Source of the DNA: Hyphomicrobiaceae bacterium
Lineage (GTDB): Bacteria; Pseudomonadota; Alphaproteobacteria; Rhizobiales; Aestuariivirgaceae
Length of the DNA: 64,000 nucleotides
Reading direction: 5' to 3'
NCBI GenBank assembly: GCA_900298995.1
Contig: OMIC01000024.1
Span: 1 to 64,000 of the forward strand
In this document: positions 1-11,263 of the stretch, one piece after another
Layout of the letters: every line of letters starts with the position of its first letter
How positions within the stretch are numbered: position 1 is the stretch's first letter
Notes under the pieces: generated by a model
What the model was told of the DNA's origin: nothing
Databases searched by the model: none
Seen by the model: the letters and a program-made list of their open reading frames with translations, nothing else
Position numbers and translations under genes: made by a program

Positions 1-508
1 ATTCTCTTATATTCCAAAACGCTTACGACCATGTCTCTTGCTGCCCCAGGTTACCCCAGGACACGCCAAAACACACGCCGTCCGCGTCTCTCTTCCTCTC
101 TTCACTTGTCAATCAGCAAGCAGAGCAGCCATCCCGGCCGGCATCCGAAAGGACCCCGGACCACGACGTCAGCTCTGAACAGCAAACAAAGGAACCGCAG
201 CGCTTCAAGCACCACGACCCCCTCAGCTGGGAGCGGTCCTATAGAGTGTGCCACCGGCAGGAGTCAAGCGCGCCGAGGGGAAACTCGCCATGAATCTGAC
301 AAGCATCTGATATGAAGGGGTTATCAGGCTGTCATCCTGGGCGCTGCGCGGCTGCCGGACGCGACCGCCGGGCGGGCGGCCGCGGACGGCCCGCACTATT
401 ATCAAAGGAGAGCGGCATCCGGCCTTGCACGATGGCGCCGCCGCGGGCGAACGGGGCTGTTTCAATCGGGCCGGATATTGCTCTAAGCTCCCTCCAACGG
501 AGGCTGCC
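1..508. other. gene-free leader region upstream of the sugar-acid dehydratase
   Basis: No reading frame here looks like a real protein: the frames are short, rich in Arg/Ser/Pro and without family motifs. Positions 1-130 are less GC-rich than what follows. The end of the stretch carries the GGAGG ribosome binding site (499-503) of the dehydratase. It probably holds the promoter of that gene, but I cannot place a convincing -35/-10 pair. A gene to the left of the window may end before position 1. Confidence 0.5.
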
Positions 509-2311
509 ATGACACAATCGCCCAAGACGCCGCTCAAATACCGGTCCCAGGCCTGGTTCGACAATCCCGCCAACGCCGACATGACGGCGCTCTATCTCGA
601 GCGCTATCTGAACTACGGACTGACGCGCGCCGAGCTTCAGGGTGGCAAGCCGATCATCGGCATTGCCCAGACCGGTTCCGACCTCTCGCCCTGCAACCGC
701 GTGCATGTCGAGCTGGTCAGGCGGGTGCGGGACGGCATCTATGAGGCAGGCGGCATTCCGCTGGAGTTCCCCATCCACCCGATCCAGGAGACCGGCAAGC
801 GCCCCACCGCCTCGCTGGACCGCAATCTCAGCTACCTCTCGCTCGTCGAGGTGCTCTACGGCTATCCGCTGGACGGCGTGGTGCTCACCATCGGCTGCGA
901 CAAGACCACGCCCGCCTGCCTGATGGCAGCGGCGACCGTCGACATCCCAGCCATCTGCCTCTCGTCAGGCCCCATGCTGAACGGCTGGTACAAGGGCCAG
1001 CGCACCGGCTCGGGCACCATCGTGTGGATGGCGCGCGAGAAGCTCGCGACCGGCGAGATCGACTATGAGGGCTTCGTTGAACTCGTCGCCACCTCCGCGC
1101 CCTCGACCGGCTTCTGCAACACCATGGGCACGGCCACCACCATGAACTCGCTGGCCGAGGCGCTCGGCATGTCTCTGCCCGGCAATGCGGCAATTCCCGC
1201 GCCCTACCGCGAGCGCGGCCAGATGGCCTATGCCACGGGCCGGCGCATCGTCGACATGGTGAAGGAAGATCTGACGCCCTCGAAGATCATGACGCGCGAG
1301 GCCTTCGAGAATGCCATCGCCGTCAACACCGCCATCGGCGGCTCGACCAACGCCCCCAATCACCTCAATGCCATTGCCGCGCATCTTGGCATCGAACTCA
1401 CCGTGGCCGACTGGGAGAAGCATGGCTACGATCTTCCGCTCCTCGTCAATCTCCAGCCGGCTGGCGAATATCTGGGCGAGGACTATCACCGCGCCGGCGG
1501 CGTTCCCGCCGTGCTGGCCGAACTCATCGCGGCCGGCAAGATCCACGAGGGCTGCGTCACCGCCAATGGCCGGACGATCGGCGAGAACTGCAAGGGCAAG
1601 TTCTCCTGGGACCGCTCGGTGATCCGCGCCTTCGCAGAGCCGCTCAAGGAACATGCCGGGTTCAAGCGCCTCTCGGGCAATCTCTTCGACAACGCCATCA
1701 TGAAGACCAGCGTGATCTCGGAGGAGTTCCGCAAGCGCTATCTCTCCAACCCGAAGGACCCCAACGCCTTCGAGGCCAAGGCGATCGTCTTTGACGGGCC
1801 GGAGGATTACCATGCCCACATCGATGATCCCAAGCTGGGCGTTGACGAGAACACCATCCTGTTCATCCGCGGCGTCGGCCCGCTGGGCTATCCCGGCGCG
1901 GCGGAGGTCGTGAACATGCGCGCGCCGAACTACCTGCTCGAGAAGGGCATCCGCTCGCTGCCCTGCGTGGGCGATGGCCGCCAGTCCGGCACGTCGGGTT
2001 CACCCTCGATCCTCAACGCCTCGCCGGAGGCCGCGGCAGGCGGCGGGCTTGCCCTGCTGCAGAACGGCGACAAGGTTCGCATCGACCTCAACACGGGCAG
2101 CTGCGACATGCTGGTGCCGGCGGATGAGATCGCCCGGCGGCGCGCCGAGCTGGAGAAGAACGGCGGCTACAAGGTTCCGCCCAGCCAGACTCCCTGGCAG
2201 GAGATCTTCCGCAAGGAAGTGGGCCAGCTCGCCGAGGGCATGGTGCTGAAGGGCGCCACCAAGTTCCAGCGCGTGGCCAAGACCATGGGCCTGCCGCGCG
2301 ACAACCACTAG
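509..2311 (+). CDS. IlvD/Edd-family sugar-acid dehydratase (L-arabinonate/D-xylonate dehydratase type)
   Basis: A 600-residue dehydratase of the IlvD/Edd family, which removes water from an aldonic acid to give a 2-keto-3-deoxy acid using an Fe-S cluster and Mg2+. The three expected cluster cysteines are visible: C62 (SPCNRV), C130 (GCDKTTPAC) and C203 (GFCNTMG). Length and motifs resemble the L-arabinonate/D-xylonate dehydratases more than the branched-chain amino acid enzyme IlvD. The reading frame is open further upstream to 425, but the ATG at 509 has a GGAGG site 5 bases before it, so I start there. It is followed after 8 bases by an aldose 1-epimerase, which fits sugar oxidation. The exact sugar acid is not resolved. 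Confidence 0.88.
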   Translation: MTQSPKTPLKYRSQAWFDNPANADMTALYLERYLNYGLTRAELQGGKPIIGIAQTGSDLSPCNRVHVELVRRVRDGIYEAGGIPLEFPIHPIQETGKRPTASLDRNLSYLSLVEVLYGYPLDGVVLTIGCDKTTPACLMAAATVDIPAICLSSGPMLNGWYKGQRTGSGTIVWMAREKLATGEIDYEGFVELVATSAPSTGFCNTMGTATTMNSLAEALGMSLPGNAAIPAPYRERGQMAYATGRRIVDMVKEDLTPSKIMTREAFENAIAVNTAIGGSTNAPNHLNAIAAHLGIELTVADWEKHGYDLPLLVNLQPAGEYLGEDYHRAGGVPAVLAELIAAGKIHEGCVTANGRTIGENCKGKFSWDRSVIRAFAEPLKEHAGFKRLSGNLFDNAIMKTSVISEEFRKRYLSNPKDPNAFEAKAIVFDGPEDYHAHIDDPKLGVDENTILFIRGVGPLGYPGAAEVVNMRAPNYLLEKGIRSLPCVGDGRQSGTSGSPSILNASPEAAAGGGLALLQNGDKVRIDLNTGSCDMLVPADEIARRRAELEKNGGYKVPPSQTPWQEIFRKEVGQLAEGMVLKGATKFQRVAKTMGLPRDNH

Positions 2312-2319
2312 CGGCCAGC

Positions 2320-3243
2320 ATGCTGGAGCTTCGCTCCGAGTCGATCCGCGCGCGCTTCACCACTCTCGGCGCGCGCCTCGTCGCGCTCGATTTCGCGGGC
2401 GCGGACGTGGTGATGGGTGGAGGTGATGACGGCGCGTTCCTCACCGGCGACTGGACGGCGGGCGCGGTGATCGGCCGGATGGCCGGACGCATCGCCGGGG
2501 CTCATGTGACGATTGACGGCACGCGCCATGCGCTCGCCCCCAACCACGGCCAGGACCAGCTGCACGGCGGCCCGGACAATTTCGCGGTCCGCCACTGGGA
2601 TGTTCAGCATACGGAGGACATGCTGCGCTTCACGCTGCACTCGCCCGATGGCGACCAGGGCTACCCCGGCGCCTTGGAGGCTGCCGCCACCTATACGCTT
2701 TCGGGGGCAACCCTGGCGCTCGACCTCGAGGCCCGAACCACCCGGCCCACCGTCATCAACCTCACCAATCACGCCTACTGGAACCTCTCGGGCGGCGCGC
2801 GCGGCGCCTTCGAGCACGAGATGCGCATCCTGGGCGCGGCCTATCTGCCCCTCGATGACGCGCTCCTGCCCTCGGGCGAGATCCGCGGCGTGGCCGGCAC
2901 GCGCTGGGACTTCCGGCAACTGCGGACCGTGGGTGGCGTCTACGACAATTGCTGGGCGCTCGACGGCGTGCGCGGCCAGCTGCGCCACGGGCTGAGCCTG
3001 CGGGATCCCGTCTCGGGCCGCGGCATGGAGGTCTGGACCACCGAGGCCGGCATGCAGATGTACACGGCCGAACACTGGAACCCGGGCTTTCCCGGCAAGA
3101 CCGGCCCGCTCCGGCCCTATGCCGCGATCGCCATCGAGCCGCAGAACTTCCCCGATGTGCCGAACCATCCCGGGTTTCCGAGCGCGGAGCTGCGGCCGGG
3201 CGTGGCCTACCGCCACAGGATCGAGTGGCGGTTCTCGCACTGA
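2320..3243 (+). CDS. aldose 1-epimerase (galactose mutarotase family)
   Basis: A 307-residue mutarotase interconverting alpha and beta anomers of a free aldose. Family motifs are in order: the LHGG His near residue 83, the NHAYWNL motif with its catalytic His near 151, and a C-terminal IEPQNFPD with the catalytic Glu near 272. The length fits the short bacterial forms. It probably shares a transcript with the sugar-acid dehydratase 8 bases upstream and would supply the right anomer to a sugar dehydrogenase not present here. Confidence 0.88.
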   Translation: MLELRSESIRARFTTLGARLVALDFAGADVVMGGGDDGAFLTGDWTAGAVIGRMAGRIAGAHVTIDGTRHALAPNHGQDQLHGGPDNFAVRHWDVQHTEDMLRFTLHSPDGDQGYPGALEAAATYTLSGATLALDLEARTTRPTVINLTNHAYWNLSGGARGAFEHEMRILGAAYLPLDDALLPSGEIRGVAGTRWDFRQLRTVGGVYDNCWALDGVRGQLRHGLSLRDPVSGRGMEVWTTEAGMQMYTAEHWNPGFPGKTGPLRPYAAIAIEPQNFPDVPNHPGFPSAELRPGVAYRHRIEWRFSH

Positions 3244-3270
3244 GGGCGCTCAGGCGGAAAGAGAATTCAC

Positions 3271-3360
3271 AATGTCAATCAGCACAGGCACGGCACGTCA
3301 CGCACCCGTCCTAGCAGATGTTAGGAATAAAGTCAACGCCTTTTCGGAAGTTTTTTCCTA
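3271..3360 (+). CDS. possible 29-residue small ORF
   Basis: ATG to TAG, ending in NAFSEVFS, starting 27 bases after the epimerase stop with a weak GA-rich leader (GAAAGAG). It has no known motif. It ends where an inverted repeat begins, in the gap before the convergent priA gene. It may be only chance open sequence. Confidence 0.2.
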
Positions 3361-3376
3361 GGCAGAGATTGCCTAG
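3358..3376. repeat. 7-bp inverted repeat at the end of priA
   Basis: CTAGGCA and TGCCTAG flank a 5-base loop, a perfect stem. It spans the priA stop codon and lies between two convergent genes, where a bidirectional terminator is expected. There is a T-run (3351-3356) before it on the plus strand but no T-run after it on either strand, so intrinsic termination is doubtful. Confidence 0.35.
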
Positions 3377-5541
3377 AGGAAGTTGTAGGGATCGACATCC
3401 ACCTGCAGCGCCAGCGATCCCCGTGGCTTCACGTCCTTCAGCCACAGCCTGAGATAGGCCTGCAGGTTCACCTCGCGCCGCGCCTTGACCAGCAGCCGCC
3501 AGCGGTGCCGCCCGCGCACCATGGCGATGGGTGCTGCGGCCGGGCCCAGCACGCTCACGCCCTCGGCCAGCGGCGCGCTGTGGCCGAGCTGGCGCGCGAA
3601 GCGTTCGCTGTCCGGCCCATCGGGGCCCGAGACGACGAGGGCCGCGAGCCGCCCGTAGGGCGGCAGTCCCGCCTGCTCGCGAATGGCCTTCTCCTGCGCG
3701 AAATAGGCATCGCGATCGCCCTTCCTCAGCGCCTGCATCAGCGGATGCTCGGGAAGATAGGTCTGCACCATGGCGCGCCCCGGCTTGGCGCCGCGTCCTG
3801 CCCGCCCCGCCACCTGCGCCAGCAGCGCCCAGGTGCGTTCGGCCCCGCGCGGATCGGTCGACTCGAGCGCCAGATCGGCATCGACCACGCCCACCAGAGT
3901 CAGATGCGGAAAATGGTGGCCCTTGGCCACGAGCTGCGTTCCGATCACCAGATTGTAGCGGCCCTCCTCGACGTCGCGCAGCGCATCGCTGAGCAGCGTG
4001 CCGCGGGCGAGGTCACTCGAGAGGACGGCGATCCGCGCCTCGGGGAATTGCAGTGCTGCCTCCTCCGCCAGCCGCTCGACCCCCGGTCCCACCGGCACCA
4101 TCTTTCCCTCCGCCTTGCAGCTCGGACAGGCGGGCGGCATGGGCTCGAGATGTCCGCAGTGATGGCACATCAGCTGGCGGCGGAAGCGGTGCTCGACCAG
4201 GGCGGCCGCGCACTGCGGGCATTCGAGCCTGTGGCCGCAGGCCCGGCACAGGGTGAGCGGCGCATAGCCGCGGCGGTTCAGGAACAGCAGCGCCTGATCG
4301 CCCTCCGCTAGGGTTCGCCTGACCTCGTCCACGAGCGGCGGCGACAGCCACTGCCCCGGCTCCGGACTGGCGCGCTTCAGGTCGATGAGGCCGATCTCGG
4401 GCAGTTCCGGCCGGCCATGCCGGTCCCTGAGACGAACCACGCCATAGCGGCCGCGATCGACGTTGACGAGCGTCTCCAGCGAGGGCGTGGCAGAGGACAG
4501 CACCACGGGAAAACGTCCGAGCGAGCCATAGAGCACAGCCATGTCACGGGCGTGATAGGGCACGCCGTCATCCTGCTTGTAGGCGCTCTCGTGCTCCTCA
4601 TCGACGACGATCAGCTTCAGGGTCTTCCACGGCAGGAACAGCGCCGAGCGCGCGCCCACCACGATCCGTGCCGTACCCTCGGCAACCCCGCGCCAGACGC
4701 GCTCGCGTTCACGCGGGCGCAGGCCCGAGTGCCAGGCCGCGGGCTCGGCGCCGAAGCGGCGCTCGACGCGCGCCAGGAATGGCGGGGTCAGCGCGATTTC
4801 AGGCAGCAGCAGCAGCACCTGCCCGCCCGCGGCGAGGGCCGCCGCCATGGCCTCGAAATAGACCTCCGTCTTGCCGGAGCCGGTGACGCCGTCGAGCAGC
4901 ATCACCTTGTGCTGACGCTGGGCCACCACGGCGCGCAGGGCTTCCGCCGCCGCCTGCTGATCGGCGCTCAGCGCGAAGCCGCCGGCGCCGGGATCGGGCG
5001 TCGCGAAGGCGCGGAGCGCCGGAAGCGCCACGGCCTCGAGCGCGCCGTCCCTGGCGAGCGCCTTGACGACCGACACGCCGACACCGGCCGCCTCGGCCAG
5101 TTCGCCCGCGCGCAGGGCAAACCCCTCGCGGGCAATCTCGAGGACGCGGGCGCGCTGCGGCGTCATGCGCTTGGGGACCGTGCCCGCCGCGCGCCAGGCA
5201 ATCTGCTCGCGCGGGCCCTCGAGGGCGCCCGGCGCACGCAGCACCATGCGCAGCACATTGCCCGCCGGTTCGAGATAATAGGCGGCCAGCCAGTCGACGA
5301 ATTTGCGATGTGTCTCGGAGAGCGGCGGCATGTCGTTGACAGCGCTGACATCGCGCAGCGCCCGGCCGGTCGCGGTCGCGCTGCCAAGCGACCAGACCAC
5401 ACCCGTCACCTGCCGGGGGCCCAGCGGCACGCTCACATAGGCGCCGGGCTCCAGTCTCAGCCCGGCGGGCGCCCGGTAGGAATAGGGCCCGTCCAGCGCC
5501 AGCGGGAGCAGCACCTCGGCTATGGCGGAATCGCCGGTCAT
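3373..5541 (-). CDS. priA: primosomal protein N' (replication restart helicase PriA)
   Basis: A 722-residue superfamily 2 helicase that recognises stalled replication forks and reloads the replisome. Visible parts: an N-terminal DNA-binding region, Walker A GVTGSGKT near residue 218, the DEEH Walker B box near 312, and a zinc-binding insert with two paired CxxC groups (CRACGH, CPQC, CHHCGH, CPSC) at about 432-475. The typical family length is about 730. It is divergent from pabB with a 54-bp gap and convergent with the epimerase gene. Confidence 0.96.
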   Translation of the reverse strand: MTGDSAIAEVLLPLALDGPYSYRAPAGLRLEPGAYVSVPLGPRQVTGVVWSLGSATATGRALRDVSAVNDMPPLSETHRKFVDWLAAYYLEPAGNVLRMVLRAPGALEGPREQIAWRAAGTVPKRMTPQRARVLEIAREGFALRAGELAEAAGVGVSVVKALARDGALEAVALPALRAFATPDPGAGGFALSADQQAAAEALRAVVAQRQHKVMLLDGVTGSGKTEVYFEAMAAALAAGGQVLLLLPEIALTPPFLARVERRFGAEPAAWHSGLRPRERERVWRGVAEGTARIVVGARSALFLPWKTLKLIVVDEEHESAYKQDDGVPYHARDMAVLYGSLGRFPVVLSSATPSLETLVNVDRGRYGVVRLRDRHGRPELPEIGLIDLKRASPEPGQWLSPPLVDEVRRTLAEGDQALLFLNRRGYAPLTLCRACGHRLECPQCAAALVEHRFRRQLMCHHCGHLEPMPPACPSCKAEGKMVPVGPGVERLAEEAALQFPEARIAVLSSDLARGTLLSDALRDVEEGRYNLVIGTQLVAKGHHFPHLTLVGVVDADLALESTDPRGAERTWALLAQVAGRAGRGAKPGRAMVQTYLPEHPLMQALRKGDRDAYFAQEKAIREQAGLPPYGRLAALVVSGPDGPDSERFARQLGHSAPLAEGVSVLGPAAAPIAMVRGRHRWRLLVKARREVNLQAYLRLWLKDVKPRGSLALQVDVDPYNFL

Positions 5542-5595
5542 CCCGTCTGAAATAGACTTGGGGGGTGGCAGCTTCCAGCCTTATATGGCCGGGCC

Positions 5596-6936
5596 ATGAA
5601 GGAACCTCTTGTCCGCGAGATCGTCTGCCTCGAGCCCTCCGCGCTCGCCCAGCGCCTGAAGGGCGAGCGTCACCTGACACTGCTCGAGAGCGTGATGCGC
5701 ACCGAGCAGCTCGGGCGCTACTCCTTTCTCGCCTGCAACCCCAGGGCCACGCTGGAGGTGAACGCCGCCGGGACCTTCCTCGACGGCGTCGCGCAGCAGG
5801 AGAGCGCCCTCGGCCTCATCAGCCGCCTGGTGTCCGAAAACCGCCAGCCCCACCTGCCCGGCCTGCCGCCCTTCCAGGGCGGGCTAGCGGGCTATGTCGC
5901 CTATGATTTCGGGCGGCGTCTTGAACCCGCAGCCAGGATCCCGGACTTCGCCCCGCTCTGCCCCGATCTGATGCTCCACCATTTCGACTGCGTCGCCGCC
6001 TTCGACCACATGCAGGAGCGGGCCTGGATCATCTCGGCATCCACGGAGCGCGCCGATGAGCTCGAGGAGCTGCTCGCGCGGCGGCCGCGCGCGCTCGGCA
6101 GCCATGCCGTCACGGGCTTCGAGTCCAATTTCAGCCGCATCGCCTATGAGGAGGCCATCTCCCGCACGGTCGAATACATACTCGCCGGCGACATTTTCCA
6201 GGCCAACATCACCCAGACCTTCGCGGCGGCCCTGCCGCAGGGCTTCGATGCCCTCGCCTTCTATCTCGCGCTGCGTCGCAGGAACCCGGCCACCTTCGCG
6301 GCCTTCCTCGACTATGGCAGCGTGCAGATCGCCTCGTCCTCGCCCGAACGGCTGCTGCGCGTCGAAGACGCCAGTGTCGAGGCGCGTCCCATCAAGGGCA
6401 CGCGCCGCCGGGATCCGGATCCCGCGCGCGATGCCAGCCAGATCGCCAGCCTCACCTCGAGCCGCAAGGACCGTGCCGAGAATGTGATGATCGTCGATCT
6501 CCTGCGCAATGATCTTTCGCGCGTGGCGCGGCCGGGCAGTGTCCGGGTGCCGGTGCTGTGCGGCCTCGAGTCCTACGCCAATGTCCATCACCTCGTCTCG
6601 GTCATCACCGGCGAGCTCGCCGAGCCCAATGGCATTGGCGAGCTGATCGCCGCGGCCTTCCCCGGCGGCTCGATCACCGGCGCGCCCAAGATCCGCGCCA
6701 TGGAGATCATCGCCGGAATCGAACAGGCCCCGCGCGGGGTCTATTGCGGATCGATCGGCTATATCGGCTTCAATGGCCGGAGTGATCTCAACATCGCCAT
6801 TCGTACCGCGCAGTTCGCCGCAGGCCGGGCGCTTGTGCAGGGTGGCGGCGGCATCACCGCGCGCTCGGACCCGGCGGCCGAATATGACGAGAGCCTGACC
6901 AAGATCCGGCGCGTCATGGAGGCCTTCGCCCCATGA
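5596..6936 (+). CDS. pabB: aminodeoxychorismate synthase component I (PabB)
   Basis: A 446-residue chorismate-utilising enzyme that makes 4-amino-4-deoxychorismate, the precursor of p-aminobenzoate and folate. The PIKGT motif with its Lys near residue 267 marks PabB; anthranilate synthase TrpE has Ala in that place. Other conserved parts are GGSITGAPK and the C-terminal GGGITARSDP. It is first in a tight pabB-pabA-pabC run and overlaps pabA by 4 bases (ATGA), which suggests coupled translation. No strong Shine-Dalgarno site precedes the ATG. Confidence 0.93.
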   Translation: MKEPLVREIVCLEPSALAQRLKGERHLTLLESVMRTEQLGRYSFLACNPRATLEVNAAGTFLDGVAQQESALGLISRLVSENRQPHLPGLPPFQGGLAGYVAYDFGRRLEPAARIPDFAPLCPDLMLHHFDCVAAFDHMQERAWIISASTERADELEELLARRPRALGSHAVTGFESNFSRIAYEEAISRTVEYILAGDIFQANITQTFAAALPQGFDALAFYLALRRRNPATFAAFLDYGSVQIASSSPERLLRVEDASVEARPIKGTRRRDPDPARDASQIASLTSSRKDRAENVMIVDLLRNDLSRVARPGSVRVPVLCGLESYANVHHLVSVITGELAEPNGIGELIAAAFPGGSITGAPKIRAMEIIAGIEQAPRGVYCGSIGYIGFNGRSDLNIAIRTAQFAAGRALVQGGGGITARSDPAAEYDESLTKIRRVMEAFAP

Positions 6937-7496
6937 TCCTCATCATCGACAATTACGATTCCTTCGTGCACAACGTGGCGCGCTATTTTGTGGAGCTGGG
7001 GGCCAGGAGTCACGTCGTGCGCAATGATCAGGTCAGCCCAGGCGATCTCGCGACCGCTGCCGCCATTGTCGTGTCGCCCGGCCCCTGCACGCCGCAGGAG
7101 GCGGGCCAGTCGATGGACATCATCCGGGCGTATTCTGGGCAGCTGCCCATTCTCGGAATCTGCCTTGGACACCAGGCCATCGGCGCGGTGTTCGGCGGCC
7201 GCGTCACCCGCGCGCGAAGGCCCATGCATGGCGAGTCCTCCGAAATCACCCATGACGGCCAGGGACTGTTCGCAGGGCTTCCCCAGCGCTTTGGCGCCGG
7301 GCGCTATCACTCGCTCATCGTCGAGATCGAGGACGAGGGCGGGCCACTCCTGGTCACGGCGCGCAGCGAGGATGGCGAGATCATGGGACTGCGCCACGCA
7401 AGCCACCCCACCTATGGCCTGCAGTTCCACCCGGAATCGATCCTCACGGAGGGGGGCTATGACATGCTCGGCAATTTCCTCGAGCTGACGCGATGA
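6933..7496 (+). CDS. pabA: aminodeoxychorismate synthase component II, glutamine amidotransferase (PabA)
   Basis: A 187-residue class I glutamine amidotransferase that supplies ammonia to PabB. The catalytic triad is visible: the nucleophile C77 in GICLGHQ and H166/E168 in FHPES. The family cannot be split between PabA and TrpG by sequence alone, but the position between pabB and pabC points to folate synthesis. It overlaps both neighbours by 4 bases. Confidence 0.92.
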   Translation: MILIIDNYDSFVHNVARYFVELGARSHVVRNDQVSPGDLATAAAIVVSPGPCTPQEAGQSMDIIRAYSGQLPILGICLGHQAIGAVFGGRVTRARRPMHGESSEITHDGQGLFAGLPQRFGAGRYHSLIVEIEDEGGPLLVTARSEDGEIMGLRHASHPTYGLQFHPESILTEGGYDMLGNFLELTR

Positions 7497-8383
7497 CGCG
7501 CACCTGGTTCAATGGCGCGCTCACCGGCGGCCGGCTTGCCCTCGACCGCGCCGACCGCGGCCTGCTGCTGGGTGATGGCCTGTTCGAGACCATCCTCACC
7601 GTCAACCGCACGCCGCTGTGGGGCAACATGCATTTCGCGCGCCTCGAATCGTCGGCGAAGGAGCTGGGAATAGGCTTCGACCGCAATCTGCTCGATGATG
7701 CGGTCTCCGAGCTTCTGGCCGACGTCCCGCCCGGACATCACGTGTTGCGCGTCACCCTCACCCGGGGCCGCGCGGCGCGCGGGCTTGGCGCAAACGGTGG
7801 TCCGCCCACCCTGCTGCTCACCCTCGATCCCTTCGACCCCGGCCTCATGTTCCGGCCCGTCACGCTCAGCACCAGTTCCATCCGGCGCAATCCGCATGCG
7901 GTGTCGAGCCGACTCAAGACCCTCTCCTACATCGACAACATCGCCGCAGCCCGCGAGGCGGCCTCCCATGGCAGCGAGGATGCGCTGCTGCTCAACACCA
8001 CGGGCGGCCTGGCCTGCACCACCATCGCCAATCTATTCCTTCTCAAGGGGCGCACGCTCATCACCCCGGCGCGCGATCAGGGCATCCTCACCGGCGTGAT
8101 GCGTCAGGCGCTCATCCATTCCGCCACCCATCTGGGCTATGCGGCGGAGGAGCGCGCGGTGAGCCCGGGGGAACTGCGCGCCGCCGATGCGGTGTTCCTG
8201 ACCAACAGCCTGCGGTTCATCCGCCCGGTGACGGCGCTCGACCAGGACCCCGTCGCGCAGGCCGATCTGGCGCCCCTTGCCGAGGCCCTGTGCGCGGCCG
8301 CACGTCTGCAATGCGGCTATGATCCGCGGTTGATTTGGCCGGAGGCGGAGGATAAGCCTGCCGTCCAAGAGGAAGGACGCTAG
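7493..8383 (+). CDS. pabC: aminodeoxychorismate lyase (PLP fold-type IV, PabC)
   Basis: A 296-residue class IV PLP enzyme that cleaves aminodeoxychorismate to p-aminobenzoate and pyruvate. The PLP-binding Lys is K142 in SRLKTLSY, and the TRG motif of the family follows LRVTL near residue 87. The fold also covers branched-chain and D-amino acid aminotransferases; the operon context (directly after pabA, 4-base overlap) is the reason for choosing the lyase. Confidence 0.88.
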   Translation: MTRTWFNGALTGGRLALDRADRGLLLGDGLFETILTVNRTPLWGNMHFARLESSAKELGIGFDRNLLDDAVSELLADVPPGHHVLRVTLTRGRAARGLGANGGPPTLLLTLDPFDPGLMFRPVTLSTSSIRRNPHAVSSRLKTLSYIDNIAAAREAASHGSEDALLLNTTGGLACTTIANLFLLKGRTLITPARDQGILTGVMRQALIHSATHLGYAAEERAVSPGELRAADAVFLTNSLRFIRPVTALDQDPVAQADLAPLAEALCAAARLQCGYDPRLIWPEAEDKPAVQEEGR

Positions 8384-8386
8384 ATC

Positions 8387-9037
8387 ATGAAATTCTTTGC
8401 CGACACCGCCGAAGTGAAGGACATCCGCGAACTGGCCGATCTGGGCCTGCTGGATGGCGTGACCACCAATCCCTCGCTGGTGGCCAAGTCGGGCCGCCAG
8501 TTCAAGGAAGTCATCGCCGAGATCTGCGGGCTGGTCGAAGGCCCGGTGTCTGCCGAGGTGGTCTCGCTCGACTATGACGGCATGATGCGCGAGGCGGCGG
8601 ACCTGCGCAGGATCGCGCGCAACGTGGCGATCAAGGTGCCGCTGACGCTCGATGGCCTCAAGGCCTGCAAGGCGCTCTCCTCCGACGGCTGCATGGTGAA
8701 TGTGACCCTGTGCTTCTCGGCCAATCAGGCGCTGCTGGCTGCCAAGGCGGGCGCGAGCTTCATCTCGCCCTTCATCGGCCGCCTCGACGACATCCACCTC
8801 GACGGCACGGACCTCATCGCCGAGATCCGCCAGATCTACGACAACTACGCCTTCGACACCGAGATACTCGCGGCCTCGATCCGCACCGCGCTGCATGTGA
8901 AGCAGGTGGCGCTGATCGGCGCCGATGTGGCCACCTGCCCGCCCGCCATCATCAAGGGTCTGGTCAAGCATCCGCTGACCGACAAGGGCATCGAGCAGTT
9001 CCTCGCCGACTGGAAGAAGACCGGCCAGACGCTCTGA
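8387..9037 (+). CDS. fsa: fructose-6-phosphate aldolase / TalC-type transaldolase
   Basis: A 216-residue short transaldolase-family protein. It starts with the typical MKFFADTA and has DGVTTNPSL near residue 25 and the Schiff-base Lys K83 in AIKVPLT. Proteins of this size either cleave fructose 6-phosphate to dihydroxyacetone and glyceraldehyde 3-phosphate or act as transaldolases; the sequence does not separate these. A GGAAGGA site precedes the ATG. It lies 3 bases after pabC and 6 before zapE. Confidence 0.9.
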   Translation: MKFFADTAEVKDIRELADLGLLDGVTTNPSLVAKSGRQFKEVIAEICGLVEGPVSAEVVSLDYDGMMREAADLRRIARNVAIKVPLTLDGLKACKALSSDGCMVNVTLCFSANQALLAAKAGASFISPFIGRLDDIHLDGTDLIAEIRQIYDNYAFDTEILAASIRTALHVKQVALIGADVATCPPAIIKGLVKHPLTDKGIEQFLADWKKTGQTL

Positions 9038-9043
9038 CCGCCG

Positions 9044-10168
9044 ATGGCCGCCGTCCTCGACGCATATGAGCGCCGCTGCGCCGCGGGCGCGCTCAGGCCC
9101 GATGCCGGACAGCGCGCCGTTGCGGCGAAACTCGATGCCCTCGCGGTGGCGCTGACGGACACAGCGCCGCAGCCAGGCCTGTTCGGCCGTTTCCGCAAGC
9201 CCGCGCCGCCGCCGCGCGGCCTCTACATCCATGGCGAGGTTGGTCGCGGCAAGACCATGCTGATGGACCTGTTCCACGCCGCGGCCGAGGCCGGACGCAA
9301 GCGCCGGGTCCATTTCCACGCCTTCATGCAGGACGTTCATGCGCGGCTGCACGCGGCGCGGCAGGATCACGCCCAGGACGCCATCGCGCCGGTTGCCAGG
9401 GCGCTCGCGCAGGAATCGCGCCTGCTCTGCCTCGATGAGATGCAGATTGCCGACATCGCCGATGCGATGATCATCGGCCGCCTGTTCGAGGCGCTGATGG
9501 CGCAGGGCGTTGTGATCGTCACCACCTCCAACCTGCCGCCGGACGGACTCTATCGCGATGGGCTCAACCGCCAGCTCTTCCTGCCCTTCATCGCGCTGAT
9601 CGAGGAGCGGATGGACATCGTCGCACTCGACAGCCCCGTCGATTATCGTCTCGGCCGGGTCAGGGCGCATGAGACCTTCCTCACGCCACTGTCACCCGAA
9701 AACGATGCCCGGCTCCAGGACCTCTGGGTGCGGCTCACCGACACCGGGACCGGCATGCCGGTGAACCTCGAGGTGCTGGGCCGCAAGCTCCGCGTGCCGC
9801 AGGCGGCGGCGGGCTGCGCCCGCTTTCACTTCGACGATCTCTGCGCGCAGCCGCTCGGCGCCCCCGACTATCTGGCCCTCACCGCGGCCTTCCGGGTGGT
9901 GTTCGTGGAACGTGTCCCGGCGCTGGGGCCGGACCAGCGCAACGAGGCGCGGCGCTTCGTCCTGCTGATCGACACGCTCTATGACGCGGGCACCCGTCTG
10001 GTGGCCACCTCCGCGCAACCTCCCGAAGGCATCTATCCGGCAGGCGACCATGCCTTTGAATTCGAGCGCACCGTGTCCCGGCTCAGGGAAATGCAGTCGG
10101 CGGCCTGGTGGGGCAAAAAATCGTCGAAACTTGACGTATTGGTCAAGTTTCTCGTTCGAAAGGACTAG
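9044..10168 (+). CDS. zapE: cell division protein ZapE (AFG1-like AAA ATPase)
   Basis: A 374-residue P-loop ATPase of the ZapE/AFG1/LACE1 family, known in Escherichia coli to act on the FtsZ ring. Walker A is GEVGRGKT (residues 64-71) and Walker B LLCLDEMQI (near 127-135). The length matches the family. It is the last gene of the pab-fsa run and directly precedes mdh with a 97-bp gap; zapE beside mdh-suc is a common rhizobial arrangement. Confidence 0.93.
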   Translation: MAAVLDAYERRCAAGALRPDAGQRAVAAKLDALAVALTDTAPQPGLFGRFRKPAPPPRGLYIHGEVGRGKTMLMDLFHAAAEAGRKRRVHFHAFMQDVHARLHAARQDHAQDAIAPVARALAQESRLLCLDEMQIADIADAMIIGRLFEALMAQGVVIVTTSNLPPDGLYRDGLNRQLFLPFIALIEERMDIVALDSPVDYRLGRVRAHETFLTPLSPENDARLQDLWVRLTDTGTGMPVNLEVLGRKLRVPQAAAGCARFHFDDLCAQPLGAPDYLALTAAFRVVFVERVPALGPDQRNEARRFVLLIDTLYDAGTRLVATSAQPPEGIYPAGDHAFEFERTVSRLREMQSAAWWGKKSSKLDVLVKFLVRKD

Positions 10169-10177
10169 GCCCACGCC

Positions 10178-11228
<1,051 letters not shown>

Positions 11229-11263
11229 GCAAGTTGACGCGCACGTAAAGCAAGGACGCGCAG

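Noticed and set aside
5596-6936. Anthranilate synthase component I (TrpE)
   Set aside because: PIKGT rather than PIAGT and the following pabA and pabC genes favour PabB.
8033-9670. 545-codon open frame on the minus strand across pabC, fsa and zapE
   Set aside because: It runs antisense to three well-recognised genes and has no motif of its own.
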